Shown: positions 45,780-54,870 of the stretch, in pieces | Layout: the number at the start of each line of letters is the position of its first letter | Numbering within the stretch: position 1 is the stretch's first letter | Source of the DNA: Xanthomarina spongicola | GTDB taxonomy: Bacteria; Bacteroidota; Bacteroidia; Flavobacteriales; Flavobacteriaceae | Direction: 5' to 3' | Assembly: GCF_003148645.1 (NCBI RefSeq) | Contig: NZ_QGGP01000008.1 | Coordinates: 48,778-112,777 of the forward strand | Length of the DNA: 64,000 nt | The notes under the pieces: generated by a model | What the model saw: the letters and a program-made list of their open reading frames with translations, nothing else | Databases searched by the model: none | Told to the model about the DNA's origin: nothing | Translations under genes and position numbers: made by a program

Positions 45780-46010
45780 CTATTTATTTTGAAAGCTTGT
45801 TTTTTGTTAAATTTTCTATAAAACGAAGCGATTTTTACAATTTCTCTACAAATCTATTTTAAATTTAGGATTGAGAGAAGCAACAACATCATTTTATCCT
45901 TTAGTTTTACTAAATTTACAATGAAAATAATTTGCAGGTTTGTTCGTTTTGAATACTAATTGATAAATCGTTTAATATTAATTACATGCAAAAATAGCAT
46001 AAATTAGATA

Positions 46011-46982
46011 ATGAGTAAGGTAAAATATTATTATGATTCAGATACGCTTTCATATAGAAAAATAGAGCGTAAAAAAAGAAGAACAGCAAAATACATTTCG
46101 TTGTTTTTATTAGCTTCTGCCTTATTTGCATTTTTATTTGTTTTTATAGCAAGTCAATACATAGAATCTCCTAGAGAAAAAGGCTTAAAGCATGAATTGC
46201 AAAATGCTCAATTACAGCTTGAATTATTAAACAAAAAAATGGACGAAACTGAAACTGTTTTAGCAAGTATTGCTGAAAGAGACAACAATATATATCGCTT
46301 ATATTTTGAAGCAAATCCTATTCCAGACGAACAAAGAAAAGCTGGTTTTGGAGGTATTAATCGTTACAAAAACTTAGAAGGTTTCGACAATTCTAAATTA
46401 ATTATTGAAAGTAATAAACGCATAGATCAACTACAGAAACAGATTGTAGTGCAATCTAAATCCCTTGATGAAATAACTAAATTAGCTGAAGAAAAAGAAA
46501 AATTATTAACTGCAATTCCTGCTATACAACCTGTAAAAAATGAAGATTTAACTAGAATGGCATCAGGTTATGGCATGAGAACTGACCCATTTACTAAGGT
46601 TAGAAAAATGCATTGGGGAATGGATTTTACTGCAGCAAGAGGAACACCAATTTATGCAACTGGAGATGGTGTTGTAGAACGTGCAGATAATGGAGCTGCA
46701 GGCTATGGAAACCACGTTAGAATAGATCATGGTTATGGTTATGTAAGTTTGTATGCACATTTGTATAAATACAATGTTAGAAAAAATCAGAAAGTTAAAC
46801 GAGGTGACATTATAGGTTTTGTTGGAAGTACAGGTCGATCTGAAGCTCCACACTTACATTACGAAATCTTCAAAGATGACCAACGTATTAATCCTATTAA
46901 TTTCTACTATGGAAGTTTATCTGCTGAAGAATTTAACACATTACTTGAGCGAGCTTCCTTAGAAAACCAATCTTTAGACTAA
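46011..46982 (+). CDS. M23 family peptidase (cell-wall endopeptidase)
   Basis: A 323-residue membrane-anchored peptidoglycan endopeptidase. Basic N-terminus, membrane helix about 28-48, coiled coil about 55-90, then a LytM domain from 180. Zinc ligands: HWGMD (HxxxD, near 201) and HLHYE (HxH, near 281-283), with YAHL between. Complete set, so probably active. Divergent from alaS; its stop overlaps the next gene's start by 1 bp. Confidence 0.93.
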   Translation: MSKVKYYYDSDTLSYRKIERKKRRTAKYISLFLLASALFAFLFVFIASQYIESPREKGLKHELQNAQLQLELLNKKMDETETVLASIAERDNNIYRLYFEANPIPDEQRKAGFGGINRYKNLEGFDNSKLIIESNKRIDQLQKQIVVQSKSLDEITKLAEEKEKLLTAIPAIQPVKNEDLTRMASGYGMRTDPFTKVRKMHWGMDFTAARGTPIYATGDGVVERADNGAAGYGNHVRIDHGYGYVSLYAHLYKYNVRKNQKVKRGDIIGFVGSTGRSEAPHLHYEIFKDDQRINPINFYYGSLSAEEFNTLLERASLENQSLD

Positions 46983-47311
46983 TGCATATAGAACTACCAG
47001 AAAAAAGATATTACAGTATTGGCGAAGTCGCTAAGGCTTTCAATGTAAACACGTCATTAATTCGGTTTTGGGAAAAAGAATTCGATGCTCTTAAGCCAAA
47101 GAAAAATGCAAAAGGAAATAGAAAGTTTACTCCAGAAGACATTAAAAATCTGAAATTTATCTATCATCTTGTAAAAGAACGTGGATTTACTTTAGATGGT
47201 GCAAAGACTCATCTTAAAGAAGAGAAAAAAAAATCTCTTAGCAATTTTGAAATTATTAGCAAATTAGAAGATATCAAATCGCAGCTAATTAAAATTAAAG
47301 ATCAGTTGTAA
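46982..47311 (+). CDS. MerR family transcriptional regulator
   Basis: A 109-residue MerR-type winged helix: YYSIGEVAKAFNVNTSLIRF, WEKEFD, then a helix pattern KFTPEDIKNLKFIYHLVKER and a short coiled C-terminus. No effector domain or cysteines, so the signal is not evident. The start overlaps the M23 gene stop (TAATG). Confidence 0.9.
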   Translation: MHIELPEKRYYSIGEVAKAFNVNTSLIRFWEKEFDALKPKKNAKGNRKFTPEDIKNLKFIYHLVKERGFTLDGAKTHLKEEKKKSLSNFEIISKLEDIKSQLIKIKDQL

Positions 47312-47368
47312 CATTTTTACAACTTTAACAACTAATAAGCAAACACTAACACTTAAAAACAATACATC

Positions 47369-47968
47369 ATGAAAAAATGGTTAATTCCTGTAATAATAAT
47401 TGCCGTAATTGGTTTTGGTATTTACAATTGGGCTGTAAGTTTTAATAATACTGCAGTAGAATATGAAGCTGATGCTAAAACAGCTTGGTCTGACGTTGAA
47501 AGCTCATACCAACGTAGAAATGATCTAATTGGTAATTTAGTAAAAACTGTACAAGGAGCTGCAGATTTTGAGAGAACAACTTTAAGAGAGGTTATTGAGG
47601 CACGAGCAAAAGCTACCTCAACAACCATTGATGTAGGTAATCTAACAGCTGAAAATATGGCTCAATTTCAACAAGCGCAATCGGGTTTAAGTGGTGCTCT
47701 TTCTAAATTACTAGTATCTGTTGAACGTTATCCAGAACTTAAAGCTAATCAGAATTTTCTTGAACTCCAATCTCAATTAGAAGGCACTGAAAACCGTATA
47801 AATGTTGCTAGAGATCGTTATAACGAAAAAGTAAATATTTACGATAAACACATCAAAGTATTCCCAGGAAAATTATTAGCTGGATTATTTGGTTTTGAAG
47901 AAATGCCTCGCTATAAAGCAGATCCAGGAAGCGAAAACGCACCTGATGTCGATTTTGAATTCGAATAA
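47369..47968 (+). CDS. lemA: LemA family protein
   Basis: A 199-residue protein with an N-terminal membrane helix (about 4-22) and a long helical domain: AWSDVESSYQRRNDLIGNLV, LKANQNFLELQSQLEGTENRI and RDRYNEKVNIY are typical. LemA function is unclear. Followed within 5 bp by two TPM-domain genes, a frequent arrangement. Confidence 0.95.
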   Translation: MKKWLIPVIIIAVIGFGIYNWAVSFNNTAVEYEADAKTAWSDVESSYQRRNDLIGNLVKTVQGAADFERTTLREVIEARAKATSTTIDVGNLTAENMAQFQQAQSGLSGALSKLLVSVERYPELKANQNFLELQSQLEGTENRINVARDRYNEKVNIYDKHIKVFPGKLLAGLFGFEEMPRYKADPGSENAPDVDFEFE

Positions 47969-47973
47969 AAGTT

Positions 47974-48411
47974 ATGTCTAAAATTGAAGATTTTTTAAGT
48001 ATTACTGAAGAACAGGAAATTGTTCATGCTATTAGAATTGCAGAACAAAATACGTCTGGAGAAATTCGTGTACATCTTGAAAAATCTTCAAAAATTGATG
48101 CTTTTAATCGTGCTAAAGATGTGTTTCATTTATTAAAAATGGACAACACCAAGCAACAAAATGGAGTGCTTATTTATGTTGCTGTAGAAGACAAAACATT
48201 TGTTATTTACGGAGATAAAGGCATTAACGATATAGTTGGCAAAGATTTCTGGGATTCAACAAGAGATACCATTTTAGCTCAATTTAAGAAAGGAAATTTC
48301 AAACAAGGACTAATAGATGGTATTTTAAAAGCTGGAGAAGCTTTAGAGAAAAACTTTCCTTGGCATCATACTGATACTAACGAATTGAGAAACGACATAT
48401 CTAAAGGCTAA
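47974..48411 (+). CDS. TPM domain protein (cytoplasmic)
   Basis: A 145-residue protein made of one TPM domain without a signal peptide: EQNTSGEIRVHLEKSSK, NGVLIYVAVEDKTFVIYGDKGIN and LIDGILKAGEAL. Located between lemA and a second, membrane-anchored TPM gene; it shares one base with the latter. Confidence 0.88.
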   Translation: MSKIEDFLSITEEQEIVHAIRIAEQNTSGEIRVHLEKSSKIDAFNRAKDVFHLLKMDNTKQQNGVLIYVAVEDKTFVIYGDKGINDIVGKDFWDSTRDTILAQFKKGNFKQGLIDGILKAGEALEKNFPWHHTDTNELRNDISKG

Positions 48412-49220
48412 TGATATTTTTGAAAAAAATTTCATATATAATTACATTGTTGTTTTGCGTGACATTTGCGCAAAATAGCTATGCTCAATTTGATATTCCA
48501 GAAATACCAAAAGAACAAACAAGTGTTTACGATTATATTTCATTATTATCAGCTTCTGAGAAAAGTAATTTAGAAGAAAATCTTATTCGGTATTCAGATA
48601 CCACGTCTACACAAATTGTGGTTGTAATTATTTCTTCAACTAATGGCGAAAACATTAATTATCTAGGAGCTCAATGGGGACAAAAATGGGGAATAGGTCA
48701 AGCGAATGAAGACAATGGAGTTTTAGTTATACTAGCTAAGGACGATAGAAAAATAGCTATCAATACAGGATATGGAGTCGAGCATTTATTAACCGATGCC
48801 ATGTCTAAACGTATTATTGAACGAGATATCATACCTTACTTTAAACAAAATGATTATCCTGGAGGACTAAATCGAGGAACAGAAGCCATATTTGAAGTCT
48901 TAACTGGCGAATATCAAGGTTCTAGAAAATCTTCTAATGATTCTGGGTTTCCCATTGGTGTTATTTTTTTCCTAATTATTGTATTCATTATCATTTTAAT
49001 TTCAATTTCAAAAAACCGAAGAGGTGGTCCTGGAAACAACTCTGGAGGAGGCTTTAGCATACTTGACGCCATTATATTAAGCAATATGGGACGAGGTAGC
49101 TATGGAGGCTCTTCAGGTGGTTTTGGAAGCTCATCTGGTGGAGGATTCTCTGGAGGTGGTTTTGGAGGAGGCTTTGGAGGTGGCGGTTTTGGAGGTGGTG
49201 GTGCTTCTGGTGGCTGGTAA
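48411..49220 (+). CDS. TPM domain membrane protein with glycine-rich tail
   Basis: A 269-residue protein: signal peptide ending near SYAQ (about 25), TPM domain 35-165 (SVYDYISLLSASEK, STQIVVVIISS, EDNGVLVILAKDDRKIAINTGYG), membrane helix about 183-203, basic patch, then a Gly/Ser/Phe-rich tail to the end (GGFGGGGFGGGGASGGW). Typical partner of LemA. Confidence 0.9.
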   Translation: MIFLKKISYIITLLFCVTFAQNSYAQFDIPEIPKEQTSVYDYISLLSASEKSNLEENLIRYSDTTSTQIVVVIISSTNGENINYLGAQWGQKWGIGQANEDNGVLVILAKDDRKIAINTGYGVEHLLTDAMSKRIIERDIIPYFKQNDYPGGLNRGTEAIFEVLTGEYQGSRKSSNDSGFPIGVIFFLIIVFIIILISISKNRRGGPGNNSGGGFSILDAIILSNMGRGSYGGSSGGFGSSSGGGFSGGGFGGGFGGGGFGGGGASGGW

Positions 49221-49242
49221 AAAAACACTTTATGAAACTAAC

Positions 49243-49277
49243 AAAAAAAGGCTCTACATCATGTAGAGCCTTTTTTT
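49243..49277. terminator. Bidirectional terminator between TPM and der genes
   Basis: AAAAAAAGGCTCTACAT / ATGTAGAGCCTTTTTTT form a near-perfect stem around CA-type loop bases, with A and T runs on both sides. Serves both convergent transcripts. Confidence 0.92.
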
Positions 49278-49295
49278 GATATACTGAGTTTTTAT

Positions 49296-50603
49296 TTACT
49301 TTTTACGCATATACACACTAATTGGGACACCATTGAAATTAAAATGTTCACGTAGTTTATTTTCAAGAAAACGTTTGTAAGGTTCTCTTACATATTGAGG
49401 TAAATTACAGAAAAATGCAAATTGAGGTTGTGGTGTTGGCAATTGCATAATGTATTTTATCTTAACAAATTTCCCTTTGTAAGCTGGAGGAGGATTATGT
49501 TCTATAATTGGCAATAAAACATCGTTAAGCACGCTTGTTTTAATCTTTTTAGTTCTGTTCTTATATACTTCAACTGCAGTTTCTATAGCTTTAAAGATAC
49601 GCTGTTTATTAAGTACAGATATAAAAACAATAGGAACATCTGTAAATGGTTCTATTTCTTTTCTAATAAGACGTTCATATTCTTTAATAGAATTATTTCC
49701 TTTATCTTCAACAAGATCCCATTTGTTTACAAGAATTACAATTCCTTTCCTATTACGTTGTGCTAACCAGAAGATGTTTTGAACTTGGCCATCAAATCCA
49801 CGAGTAGCATCCATAACAATTAAACACACATCACAATGCTCGATAGCTCGAACACTTCGCATAACAGAATAAAATTCTAAATCGTCTTTAACTTTAGCTT
49901 TTCTTCTAATTCCTGCTGTATCCACCAAATTAAATTCGAAACCAAAACGGTTGTATTTAGTATCTATAGAATCTCTTGTAGTTCCAGCAATATCAGTAAC
50001 TATATATCTATCTTCTCCAATAAGTGCATTGATAAACGACGATTTTCCTGCATTTGGTCTCCCAACCACTGCAAATCTTGGCAATTCTGCTTCTTCTACA
50101 TTTTCTTTTTCTGGTAATGCTTCAACAAGTGCATCTAACAAATCTCCTGTTCCACTACCATTAATACTTGCAATGGTAAAATAATCGCCTAAACCAAGAG
50201 AGTAAAACTCAACTGCATCTTCAGCTCTTTTAGCATTATCTACTTTATTAACCACTAAAAAAACAGGTTTTTTTACTTTTCGAAGTAAGGTTGCAACATC
50301 TTCGTCCATTCCAGTAACTCCAGATTCTACGTCTACCATAAAAATAATAGCATCTGCTTCATCTATTGCTAATTCTACTTGTTTATCAATTTCAGCTTCA
50401 AATATATCGTCACTTCCTTTAACATATCCACCAGTATCAATTAGCGAAAATTCCTTTCCGTTCCAGTCACTTTTCCCGTAATGTCTATCTCTGGTTACGC
50501 CACTTGTAGCATCAACAATAGCTTCTCTTCGTTGTATTAAACGATTAAAAAAAGTCGATTTCCCAACATTTGGTCTTCCTACAATAGCAACTATGTTACT
50601 CAT
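49296..50603 (-). CDS. der: Ribosome biogenesis GTPase Der
   Basis: Double-GTPase for 50S assembly, about 435 residues. Two G domains ([11 protein letters not shown] near 8-18 and [11 protein letters not shown]), DTGG and DTAG switches, NKVD and NKWD motifs, and a C-terminal KH-like domain. The frame is open to 50708, but the 35 extra residues cover the predicted promoter and the divergent gene's leader; the start is [12 protein letters not shown]. Confidence 0.96.
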   Translation of the reverse strand: MSNIVAIVGRPNVGKSTFFNRLIQRREAIVDATSGVTRDRHYGKSDWNGKEFSLIDTGGYVKGSDDIFEAEIDKQVELAIDEADAIIFMVDVESGVTGMDEDVATLLRKVKKPVFLVVNKVDNAKRAEDAVEFYSLGLGDYFTIASINGSGTGDLLDALVEALPEKENVEEAELPRFAVVGRPNAGKSSFINALIGEDRYIVTDIAGTTRDSIDTKYNRFGFEFNLVDTAGIRRKAKVKDDLEFYSVMRSVRAIEHCDVCLIVMDATRGFDGQVQNIFWLAQRNRKGIVILVNKWDLVEDKGNNSIKEYERLIRKEIEPFTDVPIVFISVLNKQRIFKAIETAVEVYKNRTKKIKTSVLNDVLLPIIEHNPPPAYKGKFVKIKYIMQLPTPQPQFAFFCNLPQYVREPYKRFLENKLREHFNFNGVPISVYMRKK

Positions 50604-50621
50604 TTTAAATAAATTTTGGTG

Positions 50622-50629
50622 CAAATATA
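50622..50629 (-). promoter_or_regulatory. -7 box (TATATTTG) of der
   Basis: Exact TAnnTTTG on the minus strand 18 bp before the der ATG. Confidence 0.55.
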
Positions 50630-50685
50630 ATGATATGCTTATGATTTCGTTGTATTTTGTATCGTTCAAAATAATTTTTATAAAA

Positions 50686-51417
50686 ATGAAAAAAAACATT
50701 GCTGCCATTATTTTTTCCTTAGCAATAGTATTTGCTGCCTATTTACTAGGAAATGCCTTTATGAATAGAAACCAAACCGATGGAACTATTTCGGTAACTG
50801 GCTTGGGTAAAACTAACTTTACTTCAGATTTAATTGTCTGGGAAGGCTCTTTTTCCAAAGAAAGTTTTAATCTACAAGAAGCGTATAGCGACCTAGAAAA
50901 AGACAAGAAAATTATTACGGAATATCTACTTTCCAAAGGAATCACTGAAAAAGAATTAGTTTTCAATGCTGTTAATAGCAGAAAAAATACTCGTGGAAAA
51001 TACAATAACGATGGCCAGTATATTGGAGAAGAGTTTTTAGGATACGTTTTAACTCAATCTTTACAAGTTGATTCTAACGATGTTGAAAAGGTAGAATCTG
51101 TTTCTAGAGAAATTACCGAGCTTTTAAATAAAGGCATTCAATTTTATTCTCAATCTCCTAGATACTATTACACAAAATTAGCCGATTTAAAAATTGAAAT
51201 GATTTCCAAAGCCACTTCAGATGCTAGAATTAGAGCAGAAATGATTGCTGAAAACTCAGGTGGAAATTTAGGCGAATTAATTTCGGCCAAAATGGGTATT
51301 TTCCAAATTACTGGACAGAATTCAGACGAAGACTATTCTTGGGGAGGAACGTTTAACACAGAATCTAAAGAAAAAACAGCGTCTATAACTATGAAACTAG
51401 ATTATAAAGTAAAATAA
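50686..51417 (+). CDS. SIMPL domain protein
   Basis: About 243 residues. Membrane anchor or signal helix at the N-terminus ([20 protein letters not shown]), then a SIMPL/DUF541 domain: [54 protein letters not shown]. Likely periplasmic; function unclear. The start at 50593 is rejected because it would overlap der and give an odd extension before the signal helix. Confidence 0.87.
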   Translation: MKKNIAAIIFSLAIVFAAYLLGNAFMNRNQTDGTISVTGLGKTNFTSDLIVWEGSFSKESFNLQEAYSDLEKDKKIITEYLLSKGITEKELVFNAVNSRKNTRGKYNNDGQYIGEEFLGYVLTQSLQVDSNDVEKVESVSREITELLNKGIQFYSQSPRYYYTKLADLKIEMISKATSDARIRAEMIAENSGGNLGELISAKMGIFQITGQNSDEDYSWGGTFNTESKEKTASITMKLDYKVK

Positions 51418-51430
51418 TTTCAAACTATTT

Positions 51431-51943
51431 ATGTCTAACTCCTCTACACTGAATGAAGTGGTTTTAAGACCACGTTTCGATTTCGAAAAAAATAACAATA
51501 ATGAAGAATTACTAACATTATTCGACAAAGCAAAAAATGACCAATCAGATTTTATTGTCTCCAGAATAGATAACCATGTGTTTTTAAAATTACCAAAAAG
51601 TAAACAACATTTTTGGTCGCCACAATTACATCTGGAAATAGATGAAATAGATGGAAATACAAGTAGAATTCATGGTTTATTTGGACCGAATCCTACCGTT
51701 TGGACCATGTTTATGTTTTTTCACTTTTTAGTTGTCTGTCTATTCTTAGGATTTGGAGCTTGGGCTTATTCTAACTGGTCTCTAGAATCTTCTTATGCCA
51801 TACAATTAAGTCTAATGCTCTTTATGGTTATTCTTTGGTTTATATTATATTTTGTTGGAAGATTAGGTAAAAAAGCTGGAATGGACGAGATGTATCTCCT
51901 ACATGGTTTTATGAGAGATACATTAAGAGGAACTGAATTCTAG
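51431..51943 (+). CDS. Membrane protein with two helices, family not recognised
   Basis: A 170-residue protein. The N-terminal 85 residues are soluble and beta-rich (FLKLPKSKQHFWSPQLHLEID, GLFGPNPTVWTMFMF). Two membrane helices at about 93-115 and 124-143, then a short charged tail MDEMYLLHGF. 13 bp after the SIMPL gene, probably one operon. Overlaps the end of era by 4 bp. Confidence 0.75.
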   Translation: MSNSSTLNEVVLRPRFDFEKNNNNEELLTLFDKAKNDQSDFIVSRIDNHVFLKLPKSKQHFWSPQLHLEIDEIDGNTSRIHGLFGPNPTVWTMFMFFHFLVVCLFLGFGAWAYSNWSLESSYAIQLSLMLFMVILWFILYFVGRLGKKAGMDEMYLLHGFMRDTLRGTEF

Positions 51944-52815
51944 TTATATCCAAAACGCTTTAATTGTCTTTGGTCGTTTCTCCAGTTTTTATTCACTTTT
52001 ACATATAGCTCTAAGTGTACTTGTTTACCAAAAAATTTTTCTAAATCTTTTCTAGCTTCAACACCTACTCTTTTTAAAGCCGAACCTTTGTGTCCAATAA
52101 TAATTCCTTTTTGAGTATCTCTTTCAACCATAATTACAGAACGCATTCTAATAATGTTTTCTTCTTCAAAAAACTCTTCAGTATCAATTTCAACAGCATA
52201 AGGAATTTCCTTTTTGTAGTGCATTAATATTTTTTCACGTATGGTTTCGTTTACAAAAAAACGTTCTGGTTTATCTGTTAATTGGTCTTTTGGATAAAAA
52301 GGTGGCGACTCTGGAAGCAACTCTATAATTCTATTAAACACCTCTTTTACCTGAAAACCTTCTAAAGCAGAAATAGCAAAAATCTCTGCATTTGGAACTT
52401 TTATAGCCCAACTTTGTACTTGTTCTTCTAATTGTTCTTGATCAGATTTATCTATTTTATTCAATAACAATAACACAGGTATTTTTGAGCTTGTAATCTT
52501 ATTAAAAAAGGCTTCGTCTTTTAATTCTTTTTCGCCAATTTCAACCATATAAATTAAAACATCAGCATCATCGAAAGCCGATTTTACAAAATCCATCATC
52601 GATTCTTGTAATTGATACGCTGGCTTAATAATTCCAGGTGTGTCTGATAAAATCATCTGAAAATCTTCACCATTTACAATCCCTAAAATTCTATGACGCG
52701 TCGTTTGAGCTTTAGATGTAATAATAGAAAGTTTCTCGCCTACAAAAGCATTCATTAATGTCGATTTACCAACGTTTGGATTTCCAATAATATTTACAAA
52801 ACCAGCTTTATGCAT
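51940..52815 (-). CDS. era: GTPase Era
   Basis: 30S maturation GTPase that binds 16S rRNA. 291 residues: G1 GNPNVGKSTL (12-21), DTPG, NKID, and a C-terminal KH domain with IIGHKGSALKRVG. Exact -7 box 20 bp upstream. Confidence 0.97.
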   Translation of the reverse strand: MHKAGFVNIIGNPNVGKSTLMNAFVGEKLSIITSKAQTTRHRILGIVNGEDFQMILSDTPGIIKPAYQLQESMMDFVKSAFDDADVLIYMVEIGEKELKDEAFFNKITSSKIPVLLLLNKIDKSDQEQLEEQVQSWAIKVPNAEIFAISALEGFQVKEVFNRIIELLPESPPFYPKDQLTDKPERFFVNETIREKILMHYKKEIPYAVEIDTEEFFEEENIIRMRSVIMVERDTQKGIIIGHKGSALKRVGVEARKDLEKFFGKQVHLELYVKVNKNWRNDQRQLKRFGYN

Positions 52816-52834
52816 TACCTATTTTAATTTTGCA

Positions 52835-52842
52835 CAAAGATA
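52835..52842 (-). promoter_or_regulatory. -7 box (TATCTTTG) of era
   Basis: Exact TAnnTTTG on the minus strand, 19 bp before the ATG, with TTG 21 bp further upstream as a -33 candidate. Confidence 0.6.
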
Positions 52843-52975
52843 ACCTTAATATTTTTAAATCCTCAAGCATTATACAGTTGGACTATATATCTTTTAGCTG
52901 TTTAATTTTATTATAGGTTTTTTTTTATACTTTCGTAGCAGAATACCAAACCCTTAATAATAAGAATATCTTTCC

Positions 52976-53665
52976 GTGATAAACAAATCCATTTTAGTAG
53001 TTTTTTTAATTGCATTTTTTTATGCATCTACTCCAATTTGCATGGCACAAGAAACCGAAAAAGATACTACTAAAAATGAATCTGTTACACCTTTTAGAAA
53101 AGGAAGATGGATAACTGGTCTAACAGGATTTATAGGTTCAGGTTCTACAGAAAACACAAATACAAAAACCAAATCCATAAGCAATCAATATCGAATTGAA
53201 TTAAATACAGGTAAATTTATTAAAGACCGAATAAACCTTGGACTTTCTGCCAATATGGAACGTAGTAATATTGAAGAAAGTGATGTTGAAGTACTTACTT
53301 CCGAATCTTTTTTTATTGGACCAAAAGGAACTTATTATGCATCTGGTAGTAGTATTGGTTCTATATTTTTTAGTTTATCTCCAGGTTATGCCTTATACAG
53401 AGATAAAGCTGGAAGTGTAGTAGATAATGTTTATATAGAGAATGTTAATAAAGGTGGTGGTTTTGGATTCCTTTTTACATTTGGTTTTGCCTATGTTATA
53501 GATGACCGTGTGTCTTTCGATTTAGGATTAAATTACAATGTATATTGGTTGAATTTAGATCAAGAAAGTAATACAGGACAAGATTTAGGGTCAGATTCTT
53601 ACGAGTTAAGTAATTTGTCATTCTCTTTTGGATTTAAAATATTATTAGATAGCAAGCCTCTTTAA
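52976..53665 (+). CDS. Outer-membrane beta-barrel protein (GTG start)
   Basis: A 229-residue protein. The only start that preserves the signal peptide (ending near CMAQ, residue 25) is a GTG. The mature part has alternating strands typical of small barrels (RWITGLTGFIGSGSTEN, FFSLSPGYALY, LSFSFGFKILL) and ends close to a hydrophobic C-terminal strand. Ligand unknown. It overlaps the next gene by one base. Confidence 0.8.
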   Translation: MINKSILVVFLIAFFYASTPICMAQETEKDTTKNESVTPFRKGRWITGLTGFIGSGSTENTNTKTKSISNQYRIELNTGKFIKDRINLGLSANMERSNIEESDVEVLTSESFFIGPKGTYYASGSSIGSIFFSLSPGYALYRDKAGSVVDNVYIENVNKGGGFGFLFTFGFAYVIDDRVSFDLGLNYNVYWLNLDQESNTGQDLGSDSYELSNLSFSFGFKILLDSKPL

Positions 53666-54780
53666 TGAAAAAAACAGTCTTCTTCATATTAATCTGCTTA
53701 TTTATTATCCCAAATAGTTTTGGGCAGAATAAAGACGATGTTATTAAATCTGACACAATAAATAAAAAAAACAAAAAAATTCAATTAGTAGCTTTTCCTA
53801 TTGTTTTTTACACACCAGAAACAAGTTTTGGTTTTGGAGCTGGAGGACAAATATTTTTATTAAATCAGAAAAACATCTATAACGACCGTGTCTCTAATGT
53901 GTTTGTAGATTTTATAATGACTTCCAAAAAGCAATTTATCTTAGATGTCATTCCTCAAATTTATTTTGGGAAAGGAGATTATTTCTTAGACATGAATTTT
54001 AAATGGAAGATTTTTCCAAACGATTTCTGGGGAATTGGTAATACTACACCAAATAGTAATTTAGAGTCATATGACATGACATCGCAAATACTGAAAGTAA
54101 GCTTTCTTAAAAGATTACCTCCAGACTTAAATTTTGGCTTTGAATATATTTATGAAAACCACGATGTAACAAAAGTAGAAGAAGGTGGTCTTTTAAGTAC
54201 TGGTGAAATTTTAGGAAGCGATGGAGCAGTTATTAGTGGTTTTGGAATTATTTTCAATTTAGACTCCAGAAACAACGTTGGCTCTCCTACGTCTGGACAT
54301 TTACTTAAAATGAATGCCCAATTTTCAAGCGAACTTTTTGGAGCTACCGAAACGTACAATAAATTTATTGCAGATCTTAGAACCTATCAAAAAATTAGTA
54401 ATAAAAGTATTGTAGCGCTTCAATTATTATATGAAGGGAATTATGGAAATGCACCATTTCAGGGTTTAGCTTGGTATGGTGGTGGCAATAAAACACGTGG
54501 TTACTACCAAGGCAGATATATAGATAACAGTTTATACCTAATTCAAGCAGAGTATAGATATCGATTTAAACCACGATTTGCTTTAGCTGGATTTGGACTA
54601 TTTGGGAAGGTTGCAAGTGATCAAAAGCAATTATTTAGTCTTAACGATTTAAAACCAAGTGCTGGTGGTGGCCTAAGGTTCAAACTATTAAAGAATCAAG
54701 ACACTTGGGTTAGACTTGATGCTGGTATAGGTATAGATGGAAGTAGTGGTATTTATTTTGGTGTTAATGAAGCTTTTTAA
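53665..54780 (+). CDS. Omp85/BamA-barrel surface protein without POTRA domains
   Basis: A 371-residue protein with signal peptide (ends near SFGQ, 21) and a beta-barrel related to the bacterial surface antigen family: FGFGAGGQIF, DSRNNVGSPTSGHLLKM, and GGNKTRGYYQGRY, which resembles the conserved loop-6 RG motif. No POTRA domains precede the barrel, so it is not BamA itself. Ends in Phe, as expected for a barrel. Overlaps the upstream barrel gene, so they are likely a pair. Confidence 0.82.
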   Translation: MKKTVFFILICLFIIPNSFGQNKDDVIKSDTINKKNKKIQLVAFPIVFYTPETSFGFGAGGQIFLLNQKNIYNDRVSNVFVDFIMTSKKQFILDVIPQIYFGKGDYFLDMNFKWKIFPNDFWGIGNTTPNSNLESYDMTSQILKVSFLKRLPPDLNFGFEYIYENHDVTKVEEGGLLSTGEILGSDGAVISGFGIIFNLDSRNNVGSPTSGHLLKMNAQFSSELFGATETYNKFIADLRTYQKISNKSIVALQLLYEGNYGNAPFQGLAWYGGGNKTRGYYQGRYIDNSLYLIQAEYRYRFKPRFALAGFGLFGKVASDQKQLFSLNDLKPSAGGGLRFKLLKNQDTWVRLDAGIGIDGSSGIYFGVNEAF

Positions 54781-54870
54781 TTACATACTAAAAAATAGTT
54801 TTATTTAGTTTTACTGTTTTTTGAATTAATTTAGAAATGCAAACAATAAGCGATGCCATAACAACATAAA

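Noticed and set aside
50604..50708. Longer start of der
   Set aside because: The 35 added residues cover an exact -7 box and the leader of the divergent gene; Der normally starts just before the first G motif.
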